From contig CM067082.1 of the NCBI GenBank assembly GCA_034008185.1, forward strand, positions 55,015,586 through 55,079,585: DNA of 64,000 nucleotides, in the 5' to 3' direction. Shown one piece after another: positions 1 through 12,900 of this stretch. The notes beneath the pieces were generated by a model. It made no database searches. It was not told the origin of the DNA and saw only the letters and a program-made list of their open reading frames with translations. This DNA is from Gorsachius magnificus (taxonomy: Eukaryota; Chordata; Aves; Pelecaniformes; Ardeidae). Numbering within the stretch: position 1 is the stretch's first letter; each line of letters opens with the position of its first letter. The position numbers and the translations under genes were made by a program.

Positions 1-241
1 TGATAAGCATGGGTTAACTTGCATTTAAACACTTTTTTTCCCCTCTCCTCAAAAAGATCACTTAGAATCACTATTTTCATCATATGTTGATAGATCATTG
101 ATGACTAAGTGTAGCAATCAGACTGATCCTGCTGACCATAGGTTAGATGTTCTAAAGCTGTGGAGCTATGCTGGAAATAAGCACAGGACTATCCACAACA
201 CCTGTCACACTACCTAAAGAAGGTTTTTATACTAAGAGACT

Positions 242-275
<34 letters not shown>

Positions 276-639
276 AGCTTCTCCGATTTGGAGGCCCTAT
301 GCCAAGGTGTCAATGAAGGCCTACAGTACACCCAGCTCCAACCTACATATTGATTTGGTTGCTTTAAGAGAGGATTTGAACTCCATGGCCTGGTCCCAGG
401 TTTTACTTGGGACCGATGCTCCAAGGCTGTGGTGGTGTGCTCCCCCCCTTGACCTAACCTTTTCCCATAACCCTGTTCAAGCAATAACCACTGGTGGCGG
501 TTGCGATGGATGCATCCAGCTCAAAGTGGATTCAGGGGAGACAGATGGCACAATAGCCAAGGGCTAATTTATGGCAGTGCGTCCACCTAACAACTGATCA
601 ATGTCCAACTCAAGCCAAATTTGGAAGAAACTAACATCT
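1..639. other. Unassigned sequence left of the LTR
   Basis: Apart from the poly-A run there is no recognised element. The two overlapping plus frames (168-353 and 307-567) show no domain. Some of this may be internal sequence of the same retrovirus as the LTR, but I could not confirm that. Confidence 0.4.
245..272 (+). repeat. 28-base A homopolymer
   Basis: An unbroken run of 28 A. Such runs can be the tail of a retroposed sequence, but neither side here resembles a known retroposon tail and no flanking direct repeat is obvious. The frames crossing it are chance. Confidence 0.9.
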
Positions 640-1205
640 ACAGTTGGTATGTAAATATGACTGAGTCAATCATCTTACCCCCATAAATAGTGAGCAGCCC
701 AAGAGCCCTTTGAGCTCTCCTGCACAACAGCAGGCTGCACACCAGGATCTCCCATTGAGCAGGGACACCTCTCAAGGTTACTCCCTGAGGCTGAGCAATT
801 CCTTGCTGCAACAGATCTTTGGTAAGTGACTAATAGCATGCTAAATTTTGAAATCTTAGCTAAGTGATATAAACAATTTATTTTGCATATATAATCTTTT
901 AGACATAAACCATTGACCAAGTCTGGGACTCTGTTTGGATCCAGCGGCACCTAGGATCTTCTCTGAGGAGGAGTTTAGAAAGCAAGGGGGTCCTCTCTGA
1001 ACCTCACAACTCAACAGGAGGGTCTCCCTGACAGTTTTGTCTGACCCTGTTCTCTATGTAGTAAATCAAGTGTACCTTGCCATAGGATCTTGTTAAATCA
1101 CTGTCATATTTACCATCAAATCTTGTTAACTCACTGTTTTATATCAATAAAGTCTGGTTATGCTTCTCTCTCACTTCATCCATGACAAAGGCACATTACA
1201 AAAGG
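640..1205 (+). mobile_element. Probable endogenous retrovirus LTR
   Basis: The block from about 640 to 1205 resembles an avian LTR family. Recognisable stretches are 'gagcagcccaagagcccttt', 'gctgcacaccaggatctccc' and a 3' part with 'atcttgttaactcactgttt' running into AATAAA at 1146-1151, then 'gtctggttatgcttctctct'. The polyadenylation signal in the right place sets the plus orientation. Edges are uncertain: TGTAAATA at 650 is a possible start and ACA at 1198-1200 a possible end. A TGGTA at 645-649 and again at 1206-1210 may be the target-site duplication. I do not see a clear primer-binding site or coding region next to it. The family assignment is from memory. Confidence 0.6.
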
Positions 1206-1210
1206 TGGTA

Positions 1211-4200
1211 ATAGAAAAGAAACACAGTTGAGTCCTGTGATGGGCATTCAACCCCCTTCCAATAACACTCAGGTTCAGACCAAATACAGTGCCACATGCT
1301 TACCAAATCAGATTCCATAAAAGCACTGGGCTGTGCTCACCTGCACCATTTCCATTGAGACACCACGTGAATTTGTCATATAACAAATTCTTAAATAGTA
1401 CAGTGTGAAGCTAGTATTAAAGTCTGTGAGAACAAGTCCTTTCCTCTCTAAACCTTAATCCTCTAAAACAAGGACTGTTCTCCTGTCCTTTTGGGGATTC
1501 TGCCAGCCACTTTCCTCAACACTTTGAGGACTTAGAGCATCCTTGATTGTGCTCCTATATAGAGCACTGGACTGTTAGCCCTATGCAGACATTCAAAAAG
1601 GTAGTATCTTATCAACAGACTACATTGCATACTAGATAGTTCACAAGGTCCTCTTCTCCAGAACCCTTCTCTACTTCTCAGTTTTCTTTGCTGAATTCAG
1701 TATCAATAGCTTTCCATAGAATGGCTTGGCATTTTAATGTAGTTAAAAGATCACAAGCAGTGAAGGTCTTCTAGCATGAATATAGTGCTTCTCTCTTCAA
1801 TCAGCAACAACCCCCACCAAGCTCTCTTTTTTTATTTTTGATGTGTATTTCAGGACTGAGAAACCAAAGTCAATGCCTTTTCAAAATGAGGTCATGCATA
1901 GTTCCAAAATTATTTCCCTGCCAGACTTCCATTTTCAAATAAAAATAGAACAGCAGAATTTATTTTTACAACAGAGGAATAGTCTCTGTTCATTCTTCTC
2001 TGACAGAAAGGGTTGAAATTCTGTTTATTCAAACTTTTGCAAACAAACATCTGGCTCCACGGGAAAGGCCAAACTACAGAAAAATAGCACTTCAGAAGAT
2101 GAAAACAAAGAGGTCACTGCCAGCATCTGAAAAAAAAAAAAATGAAGCCAAACAGAGAATATTATACAGCTGAAACAGGTCTTGCCAAGACCCAATGGTA
2201 AAACTTAACATCCAACAGGTTGCGTCCTCAGAGGCATGCAATAGCACACACTAGAAATCTCTGCACAGAAGTAAAGCTCCCACTTTAGCCTCAGAGCACT
2301 TTATTTCAGTCATAACATAGTAACTCAATTTTACAGTGTGCTTTGACATTGTAGGAGAAAAATAATTTACAAATAGGAGGACAATATGATGTGCTCCACC
2401 AGAAAGCCTGCTACCTCACAGCTTTGCCTGATTTATTAACTTCAAAAGGGAGAAGAGAATGGCAACTATAGCTGTAATAGTCTTTTATTCTCTTTTCAAA
2501 GTCCACCACCCATTAACAAAACTAGAGAGGAAGAAACTTCCAATAGCAAACCCCATTTTACTAAAATATACTACAGGCCTCAACATATCTAAACACACTA
2601 AGTAGTGGTGGTAACACTTGCTCAGACCCAGTCTTGAAAGAGTTTATTTTGTCCTGTTGAAAAACATTTACATGGTCTCATCAAAATGATGGGTGAAAGC
2701 ATCACCAGCAAGACAACTTCCTGCAGTTTCTCAAACTATTTCCATACACTGCCAGCTATGGGTTGCGCTGTTCAGCCCTTCATATCTGCCAACATCATTC
2801 CTATAATTATCTCCACCACAGTGTACTGAAGTAGTTATTTCAGCAGCACAGAGGCATGAAATATGTTCTTTTCAGTCACTTTAACACTGGAATAAATTGT
2901 CTGTAGAAAGAAAACTAATAACAAAGCTTATGTTTTTTCCTCCTTGCAGCACAGCTCCACCTGAACGGCGACTTAGGAAGCTTGAAACAATTGTGCTACT
3001 ACTTTTCCACTATGCCCTTCAATTGACAGACCTGAAAATTTAATTTCTGGGAGAACTATTTGAGGTTGTGTCTTGTTGAACAAAACAGGGAGTAATAGCT
3101 TGCAAGAACTAAATCAAAGTACTTTCCTGTAACACTTAGTTCCAAGATTAGTCTGAAAGGTATTCACACTCAAGCATGAACTAGGCTACTGTGTAACTTA
3201 ATACAAGTTGTCTACTGAAATAGCTGGAGAAACTAATTTTTTTGCTGAAGGAGAAGTGTAACAGCTAACAGAAACATTGGTTCCCATAACATCACCATAA
3301 GTTTCATATTGCTTCTTGTGGGCCACAGGGACTGCATGGAAAACTAGTTTGAGCAATAAGGTAACCTCCAGTTCCTAGTCTCCCAGTTGTCCAGCCCTTG
3401 ACTGGGCTGCACTGGGATGCAGTTTCTTGCATATGCCCAGGTGCTTATTCCATGGGAGTAAAGGTGCTTGGGACACAGGGGAGAAAAAAGGAGTCAGAGG
3501 AAAAGCCAATATCTTCTTGATCAGGACAGTGATAGATCCAGCTTCTTCTCCACCCATAACATGGAGAGTACAGAATTTTTCAGTTTCAGGGGACTATTTT
3601 AAGGATAGCTTTCTGCCTGGCTACTAGGTACACCTCCAAAGTGAGTAAACACCTAGAAATCAGAATCACAGAAAAGGAGGGTCCTAAAACTCAGTTAGTG
3701 ATCCCTGCCTCATTGGCAGGTGACAGACTATGCCCAAACTACTCTAGTCCAACATGTACCTCAAGAGCTTTGATAGTAAAAACTCCACAAGTTCACCAGG
3801 TAGCTGCACATCACATCTCTCACCAGTGGAGGTAATTTCCAACATCCAACTTTCTTGCTTAAATTACAACCTGTTTCCTCCCATCCTGCCTACCAGGGAT
3901 ATAGATGGCACTTTCCTTCCTTCTTTGCAACAGCCCTTTGTATACTGAACACTTGCTTTCCTTTCCTCCATCTCATCTTGATTACAGAAGACTAATGCTT
4001 TCAAGTCTTTTCTTAGATGCCACTTTTTTCTGCCTGGTCTTTGCTGTCCTTTCAGCACTTCAGTTAGCCAGCAACTTCCTTGAGATGTAGTTCCCAAACA
4101 AGCAATAGATACCTGTGAGTCCTTCTCAGAGCTGACTGTAGACTGCAAGACAGTAATCATTCATTACTAGTGGTATACAGGTCTGGTTTATCTTTCTGCT

Positions 4201-4942
4201 AGGTTAGATCTAGGTGAAGCTACCTTTATGTCAGCATGCAGCCTGTACAGAAGCCCTCCTGAGGTCAACTCTAAAAATTTTGACTCTGCATCTTGTCCCT
4301 TTCAGGTGCTGCTTCAAATCCTCCTTTGCTTGTGTTTAAAAAAAAAAATGCCAAAAGTTCCAGACAAGTTTGCAATGCACTGTTTTATGCATAGGGAAGG
4401 TTTCTTGCCCATCTGTTTTAATTTTCTTTTACTGACATGTTGGGGAAAACCTGGACTTATTCCATCCTGAGTAAAGTAGATTGTGCCTATGTGCAATATT
4501 GACAAACTGTATTAGCACACAGTTTACAGCATCGTCTGTAATCAGCATCATCTAGCTACCTGTACATTGCATGAAACATGAAATCATTATGCAATATCAC
4601 AGTGAAAGCTAATAAGCAATACAAATTCTAAACACTCAAGTGTTACGTACTATCCTTAAGAGCCACACTTAAGCTGTCCCTAACTGCTAGTGTATAGAAT
4701 TACAAAGATTTTCTCCTTAGCCAACTATTTCTCCATATTTTCAGAAGCAAGAAGAAATCAACAAGAGACAAGACAAAAGTATTACTCCTACAGGGATATC
4801 GTAGAAACCAAGTTTTACTAGGGTCCTAATGGAATCTTATTTCTATTGTCCCCTTGAGAAAGGCCCAATGTAAACTGTTATATATAGTCTAACCTACTCA
4901 ACAAATGAAACATTAAATTTAATGGCCTCTTGCAGCCATGGA
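1211..4942. other. Unique AT-rich intergenic DNA
   Basis: No repeat, RNA gene or exon was recognised. The short frames, including 3864-4160 on the minus strand, have no domain or flanking splice signals that set them apart from chance. Confidence 0.6.
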
Positions 4943-5063
4943 GATGTTCGTGCTGTTTTCTCCTTTTGGCATCAATACTGGGAGTAAGCAATGTTTGGAA
5001 AAAGATGTTCGTGCTGTTTTCTCCTTTTGGCATCAATACTGGGAGTAAGCAATGTTTGGAAAA
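4943..5063 (+). repeat. 61-bp tandem duplication, two copies
   Basis: Two adjacent copies of a 61-bp unit beginning 'gatgttcgtgctgttttctc', identical over their shared length. The second copy lacks the last base or two. A short minus-strand frame spans it by chance. Perfect identity suggests a very recent duplication or a variable-copy locus. Confidence 0.95.
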
Positions 5064-8000
5064 CTGATGCTGTTGATACCCCAATAGTAGGTCCACTCAC
5101 AGAGGACACTGTTCCAAAAATCAGCTGAACAAGTAAGGTTTCATAAAGTCCAAAGCTCTAACTCTTCAGAGCTGACTGAAGTGTCCTTCTCCTCCCAACT
5201 AATTCCACCAGTTTAGCTATTCAATTCCACTTCCAAGATTAATTTCCCATAACCACGCTTTTTTTTTTTATAGTTCAATTTTCCTGCTTAGTGATTTCAA
5301 AACAGAATACTTTATACTGTTATTCTACTGAGTGTAAAAGCTGGTCTTATGGGATAGAACATCCTTGCAAACTGCAGAGCTTTGGTCCCCTTACTGTTTG
5401 ATAGTGCCAAAAGCTGTAACTTACAGACATACCACAAATTTGTTGTCATACTTCAAAAGGTGTCTTGTATTTAGCATGATCATTCAGATTTTGGGGAGCA
5501 ATTGGCACCTTTGCATTCAACTTCAGACAACATAGGAGAGAGCCACATTGTAGACAGACGTTAAATAGGTCTCTGATCTCGGAGAACAATAAAGTTCTGT
5601 TAAATTGAGCAACCCATTTGAAACACAAGAAAATGTTACCTATTTCGAAAAAACTTGGCTAGATATCTTGCAGTTTATTGCTTAGTAATACTTCATTAAC
5701 ATGCAGTTATGCTAAAACCATGACAGACATTTGCTGCTTCTACATAAACAGTCCATCAGAAGCAATTGCTGTTCCGCTCAGGCACAGTATAAGGCTTGAA
5801 AGAAATGCAAAACAAGTAAGATTCCTAGACAACTATAACAATAGTTCATCACTTGCTTTAAAATTTTAGATAAAATTTTAAATACATGTAGAAAGTAGAT
5901 AACACAACCTTGTAATGATTGCAATAATTACCAAGTAAGCTTTGTGAACTTGTAAAGATAATGGCATTGCACATTGAGCAGGGACTAAGCAAAGGAAGCA
6001 GCAACTGTAAAATAATTAACCTTGTTCTACTTCTGTAACTTTTTAGGTTACTATTAAAAGCCACTTGCCATTTTAGACCCTTATAGAATAATGAAAGACT
6101 AGGAGGTATTATTCAACCAAGAAAAAATTTTGCTTAACTGTGTATTCCCTTAGCACAATTTGGAATTATTGAGCCTACTTTGAGCTCAAAGAAAAAACTC
6201 ATGGTGGTGTAAATGGCTTGTGACATATTAGACTTCAGTTACTGGTCAGGTTATACCTTGTTCAGACTGATGCATTTAACAGCCACTCTTTACTTTAGAC
6301 AGTTCAGATAGCTTTGAAAGATAGTTAGACATAGCACTGTTGAAAGTGCAAGTGCAAGGGACTTCATTAATCAAGTGCTCTGGCTTGAGGTGCTCCATTA
6401 GTATTATACAGGAACCATGGTAGAGGGGAAGCAGTAGGCATGGTATTGTCTGACCTTGACTGAAGTGAAAACGTCAGTTTGGGAGGCTATATGCACAAGG
6501 ATAGATGAAATACATGACTAATTGCAACAAAACATACTAGCAGTGATTATTGCCAGGCTGGGAAAAGCCCTCCCAATGCACAGCATCTGTGTGTCCCTAG
6601 CTAGTCTCTTCATCTCCCAAAGACTTTAAGGAAAGAATAAATGTAATGTTCATACAAAAACCATGAAAAAATGAGGTTGATGACATAGATGACACCAAGA
6701 TGAACAAGTAGCAAAATACTCTGAAGGACAAAGTCAGCATGACTATGATAAATTGGACAAGCAGTGCAAGAAGATGAAAGGCAATAAAGAACAAAGTGAT
6801 TGATTTCCCATTGCTAAATCTAACACCCAGCTGCAAAACAAGGACCACAACCTCCAAGGACTGGAATTTCAAGTGCTTCAGAACTAAATAGGAGTCCTTC
6901 TCACCCAAAACACCACCTACTGCAGATGAAATGGTGTAGGTGTGCTGTAGTTATGACAGGCAAAGTGTTCTTCTCTGTTCTACTCAACTCTGATGAAAAT
7001 ATGACTGAGTCTCCAGTTTTGAGCACTACACTTTAAGGAAGAGACAGAAGAATAAAATAAGACACCAACCTGCTCGTTCCCAGTGCTACCAGTATGAGAG
7101 GGGTCAGACTGTATGCCACCTGAAGGACTGGCTCCTAGTATAGATGCCACCTCTCCCATGCCTCCCATTTCACCCAGTAGCAATGATCCAGCTTTATCTT
7201 CAGTCCCTGCTCTATCCCCACTTTCCTCTCCTGTATCTTTGATCCCTGCATAGGAACTGTTGAGTTTTACTGTTTTATTGTCAATTCTCACTTAAGCATG
7301 ACTGAAGGTAAAAGCAAGAGTCTACCTTAACTGTATTTTCCAAACTAGAAATGTACATTGAAAGTGAGGTCTGCTATAAGTCTGAAAACCCCAGGTTGAC
7401 TCAGCTTGCTCAAATGATAAAAAGATTTATGACAGCAATGATTCTAACCAAAAATAAGAGAGATTAAATCAATAGACTAATGTTTTGGCCTTCTAGTGCT
7501 TAATCCTTAGAGCAATGGTAGTTATATATATTGACCCAAATAAGCAAATAGAAAAAAATCATCCTAGACTACCAGAAATACAGTCAGGTTGTATATTACT
7601 AGAAAGATAGTTTTGTATTTAAAATTTGACCAGCACTTCCATTGGATTGATATTCATGCTGCATTCATCCAACCATGCAATTCAAGTAAACAGCCTTGAG
7701 GGAGGAAAAAAATTACCTAAGACACTCTGGTTCAAATATTTCAGTGCAGCAGCAGCTTCCCATTCAATTAGATTTTCATGCTTTGGTTCAAGTCTCGTAT
7801 CACACTAAGTTTTCTGCATTGTTCTATACACCATCAGCATCATAATAAACACCCTCATCTTTGAATCTTATGCTATGGTGTTTCATTAAAAACCACTTTT
7901 CATGGAGCAGTGTTACATTATTCTATGCTCTAGTTTAAACTTCCAGTTTGTAAGAACACCACTGTGAACCTAGATGTTCCCTTAGCGCATGGCTACTCTA

Positions 8001-8629
8001 ACTACTTAATTGCTATAGCAAAAACAAATGAAAAGGAAAATCTTGCAAGTCATATTAACATTTTATGCTTTATATTCTTTGATATTGAAGAGGCACAATA
8101 GCATAGAATGACAGTAGTCCTCATTACAACCTTTGTCTGGCTTTACTTGAAATATCACCTATAACTACAATTGAAACTTCTGCAGGGCCTTTTGATTAAC
8201 TATATTCCTTTGAACTCAATGACACCCTTGAGTCTGTGAAGTACAGATACAACAGATGTATAACATGCATTTCTCTAAACTGTAAGATTCAGTTTTTAGA
8301 AAAAAAATCTCCTCTGTACCACCACGAATTGTTTTGCTTCTCTGTGTTTGAGGTTTGTGCATTATTGTTGGTTCTGTAATGGAGGCAGCTTTTTGTCCTC
8401 AAATCAGGGTTTCCTTCCAGAGATGGAGTCCAAGGCCACCATCACCGTCTCCGTGTTCATGTTGCAAGGAAATGATGTGGCTCAGGTATTTAGGACACAC
8501 CTTCCCCAACATTTCCAGAAGGAGCATTTGGCTGCTTTTCTTTCTAAATTCGGCATTGATCTAAATTATGGTTGTGAGCATCTTTGAAAGAAAGAATTAG
8601 AAACTTAGAACTCTATTAGTTAAGTTTTG
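5064..8629. other. Unique AT-rich intergenic DNA
   Basis: No repeat or exon was recognised. A hydrophobic minus-strand frame at 6597-6908 is the only item that stands out, and it is treated separately as unresolved. The frame 6980-7291 (minus) is low in information and not protein-like. Confidence 0.55.
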
Positions 8630-8893
8630 AGGAGCCAATGCCCACCATGGCCTCAAGTTGCACCGGGCAGGTTTGGGTTAGACATTATGAAAAGTTTTTT
8701 TCAGTGAAAGGGCTATCAAGCATTGGAATGAGCTGCCCAGGGAAGTTGTTGAGTCCCCATCCCTGGAGCTATTTAAAAGACAGGTAGACATGGTATTTAG
8801 GGACATGGTTAAGTGGTGGGATGGCAGTGTTAGGTTAACAGTTGGACTTGATCTTAAAGGTCTCTTCCAACCTAAATGATTCTATGATTCTGT
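8630..8893 (+). mobile_element. CR1 LINE 3' end
   Basis: About 260 bp of CR1 3' sequence: 'gggttagacattatgaaaag', 'aatgagctgcccagggaagt', 'tggagctatttaaaagacag', 'gacttgatcttaaaggtctc' and the tail 'ctaaatgattctatgattct'. Same tail type as the copy at 37.5 kb but more diverged. Confidence 0.94.
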
Positions 8894-9427
8894 AATTTAG
8901 ATTCCCACATCAGAGTGGTTTGATACCTCCCTCAGAAGAGGAAGGGAGAGTGGGTACCAACCACCCATCCTCCTTGTGCAGAGCCATCTGGCTCTGTCCC
9001 TAGACTGAATTTTTCAGAGTTAACGAGCAACTCTTCACCACAAGAAAGCAGCAGGTAAGGCTGCTTTCTCGCTGCCCCTCCTCCACCTGCCTGTGTGCTC
9101 TCTGAACTATTTGCAAGTCTGTAGCTACAGCAAAGAATTCAAGATAGCAATGGTTTCACTAGCTTCACCCTGCCTTGTATAATTCAACTCAAACTGCCAA
9201 CAGGGCAGGGAACTTGAGCACACCCTAACCTTGCCATTCAGAACAAGAACTCACACTTTACGAAGGCTGATGCTTAACTTATGAGAGGAAAGGTTCTCCA
9301 TGTCATGTTTGGTAATGTAAAGGCAAATCCAGTCATTTCAGCATGCTGAAGTTTGAATTAACATGAATTACCATCTAGATTATTTTTTTTTTAATTTATT
9401 GCATAGAACCTAGATCACTAAGAGTTC

Positions 9428-9905
9428 TTAAAAATCAGGGTTGGAAGGGATTTCTGGAGGTCATCTGTCCCAACCCCCCACTGCTTAAGCAGGGACACCC
9501 GGAGGCAGTTTCCCAGGACCGTACCCATACAGCTTTTGAGTATCTTCATGGTTAGAGACTCCACAGCCTCCCTTGAGCAACCTGTGCTGGCGCTCGGTCA
9601 CCCTCACAGTAAAAAAGGTGTTTCCTGATGTTCAGAGGAAGCCTGCTGTGTTTCAGTTTGTGCCCATTGCCTCTGGTCCTGGCACTGGGCACCACTGACA
9701 AGAGCCTGGCTCCATCCTCTTTGCACCCTCCCTTCAGGTATTTATCTATGAGATCTCCCCGAGCCTTCTCTTCTCCAGGCTGAGCAGTCCCCAACCCTCT
9801 CAACCTTTCCTCCAGTCCCTTTGACATCTTTGTGATCCTTCACTGAACTCTCTCCAGTATGTCCAAGTCTTCCCTTATACTGGGGAGCCCAGAACTCAAC
9901 ACAGC
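9428..9905 (-). mobile_element. CR1 LINE 3' portion
   Basis: A reverse-oriented, 5'-truncated CR1 of about 480 bp. It reads from the complement of the 3' end ('agggttggaagggatttctg') through 'gactccacagcctcccttga', 'gcccattgcctctggtcctg', 'tatttatctatgagatctcc' and on to 'ctggggagcccagaactcaa'. It sits about 530 bp from an oppositely oriented CR1, so the two are separate insertions. The frame at 9552-9827 is just repeat translation. Confidence 0.95.
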
Positions 9906-12900
9906 ACTACTAGCTTCACGTGAGTGGTTTTGCAGTACTAGTCAGAACAGGCAGAAGTGGCAATCTCTTCTGCCACCATTTCTGACTTTCCTATGTGAAA
10001 GCTGCTTGCAATTTTCTTGTTTACTGTATGGTCTTACCCTTTTACATAGTCATTTAGCATTTGGGCCAAGCAACCGTACCAAGTTCTGATTGACCATATG
10101 CCTCAAGTACCTGTATCTGACTTTTTTTTTTTTTTTTTTTTTAAGAGAAATCCCTCTCTCTACATTAATCAGAACATAGTTTTCCATTACATTTTTCTCT
10201 AGCAATACAGTGAGAGGTTAGCGATGTCTGCTGTTCTTAAGCACAGTGACATTTCACAGAAAGCTGTGTTGTACTCAAGAATGCCAGGGAGAGGTCAGGG
10301 CCCTCTCAAAAACCCATTTAAAAGAACAACTGAGAAAACAAAAAGAATCAGATTCTGTGCAATAGCTAATTGAAATGCTGCTTCATTTTACAATTTGCTA
10401 ATGAGGTGCACTATAGCACAGTGACTGAAATAACTTTAGGTAGTAGGACTACCTCTATTAATCTACTTATAAGGAAGCTGTTCGTTAATTAGGGTGGACA
10501 GAGAAATCACAAGGTTGCTGAACAATAGCAGTGCCAATTCACATTGTTGACATCTAATTAGAAATGAATGGCAGAAAACTGTGCGAATATTTATCACCCA
10601 TCTACCAGAGGAGCACATGTCACAGGTGTACATAATGAGAGAATCTAATACATCCATCTTCAAATCAGATTCAGGAATCAGTTTAAAAAAAAACATTAAC
10701 CCTTCATTACACATTAGACAATTAGCTCAAAGCAGGTATCTTGTTAAGACTGTCTCATTACTTCTATGATGAGTCTTTTATAAACCTAAAGATTTTTAGT
10801 TACTTGAAGATTAACACCCCCACATCCAAAGTCTTACAAAAAAATCACATAAGACACACCACCAAAAAAACCCCAAACAAAAAGCAAACCAAACACAACA
10901 AGCACCCAAACCCATCAACCCAAATTACCCAGGACTCTGACCAAAGCCTGTCTGGAAGGAAGCTTTTAGGAACTCCTCAATGTCTCTCTGCACAGTAGAG
11001 ATAATATAGTCCAGCCCAACTTATTTAGGAAACATCTTATCTCACCACCTTGGGACACCACTAGTTTTATGTGTGCTTAAATGTCTGGATTTGTTTGGGG
11101 TTATTTTTGCTTAAACTTCAAGAAAATTAAATATCTGGCAATGGTATTTTCTGTCATACAGCTCAAGCAGGGTGCAGAAAGCACTTCACAGAAAAAGCTT
11201 ATTCATCCGGAAATGCTGATACACTTAAAAGTTTGCAAGATCAAGGGGTTTGATAAGCAAGCATATTGCAGTACATGCTTATCTTACCTCCTCAACAATT
11301 TTTTATTTTTTAATAACAAGCCATGTTTATTAACTCCATGTCTCCTAACATACCATGTGGAACTAGATAATTAGTCCAACACCTTTAATGAACTATGTTA
11401 ATAAAGCCTACCATCTCTGTTCATGCTTCAGAAGAAATTCAATAAGCCAAGGGACTAAAGCTTCCAAAGAACATTGAGAAATTTATGTCCAAGGCAATTT
11501 GTCTTCCCTCTTGAAACGCTTAAGACTGTCTTTTGTTCATGATATCTTAGAGAAGGAGGGAGACCCAACCTGACCCTTTTGCATGTTTGGTGTGTGAGTG
11601 TGGCTGGGCTGGACTGCTCACTTTTGGGGACCAGAAAGGTATATTTATTCCTCTGATGTACATTAGGTTTTTCAAACAGGGTAGGGGTCTTCATCCTTCC
11701 GAAGGTCTAGGCACTGACAAAGCCAAAGTCTAACTGGAAAATAGTATACACTGACAGTGTTCATGGCTTCAGGATAGCCTGAGGCACATCTGCTTGCTTC
11801 AGACTCTTAAAGTATGTTTCCCACACATACCACTAATGGTCTGCACTTGTGGGGAATAGGACTTTGGCACTATCTTTATCCCTCTCCTGCTTTGTTCCTG
11901 TGACAGATAAGGCTTTGCAGCAAATACAGACATGGGTATAAGGCACTCATATGAAGCACCTGAAGAGTTTTGTAGATCCTAGACAGCTTTTTATGGCCGT
12001 TTTATACTTGCAGATGTTTGGATACTCTCAGAAGTTTTCTTCAGTTGTGTTCCAGTTTCCTAGGTTGAACAAGAACATGTGTTCGTTTGGTTTTTAAACA
12101 AAATCATCTTTTTAGGCTACCTAGTAAAAATGACTGTCTTGTAGGTCATCTGATCTCCCACATTCAAGAAAAATTAAATTAAGGCAGGGTCTACAACCCA
12201 CAAACTACCCAGACACTTTTAACACACCTGTCTAAACATAGCATACAGTCTCACTGCGACCACTCAGAATCTCATATACTTAAGCAAACTCCCATTTTAC
12301 TACTTCTAACCCTCAAGAACTTGACCTAGAAACCAAAACCAGTTTTAGCTCTTCTAATACATAAATTCCTTTGAGATATAAAGGAATGCCAATATGAAAC
12401 ATTCTCTTGAAGGACCTAGTATTACACTAAATATCTTCAAGGTTGTTTGACTCCTGCTCTTCACCCTTCTAGAATATATTTCTACTAGTGCAACAGGCTG
12501 TTTTCCCAGGCAGCCCATTGTACCCCAAGGGAAGGACAGAACCTGGGACAGATTCCAAAAGTGGCAGGGAAAGTCAGGTGATCCTCACCCACACTTTGGA
12601 GGCAGCCAGGCCAGCCACCTCCAGCTCTGTCCTGCACAGCACCCAACTGCAGCAATACTCACCTAATTGGTCCTGAACCCTTGGCTTAGGTATTTGCTTT
12701 TCCTTTACCCGGAGGAAAAAGCTGGCAAGCTGGATAGCTTATTTGCACCTGGAGACCAAACCACTCTGCATTAGCCAAGTACCACTTATACTGTAACCAA
12801 AATTCAGATTTTATAGCTTTTTACCTTGTTTTCAGAAGCTTGCAAGAGGAAGACACTCGGCTTTCCAACACTGTTTTAAGACTTCTGTGTACATCAAGGC

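Noticed and set aside
7750..7805. B-box-like GGTTCAAGTCT
   Set aside because: No A box at the right distance and no cloverleaf could be drawn.
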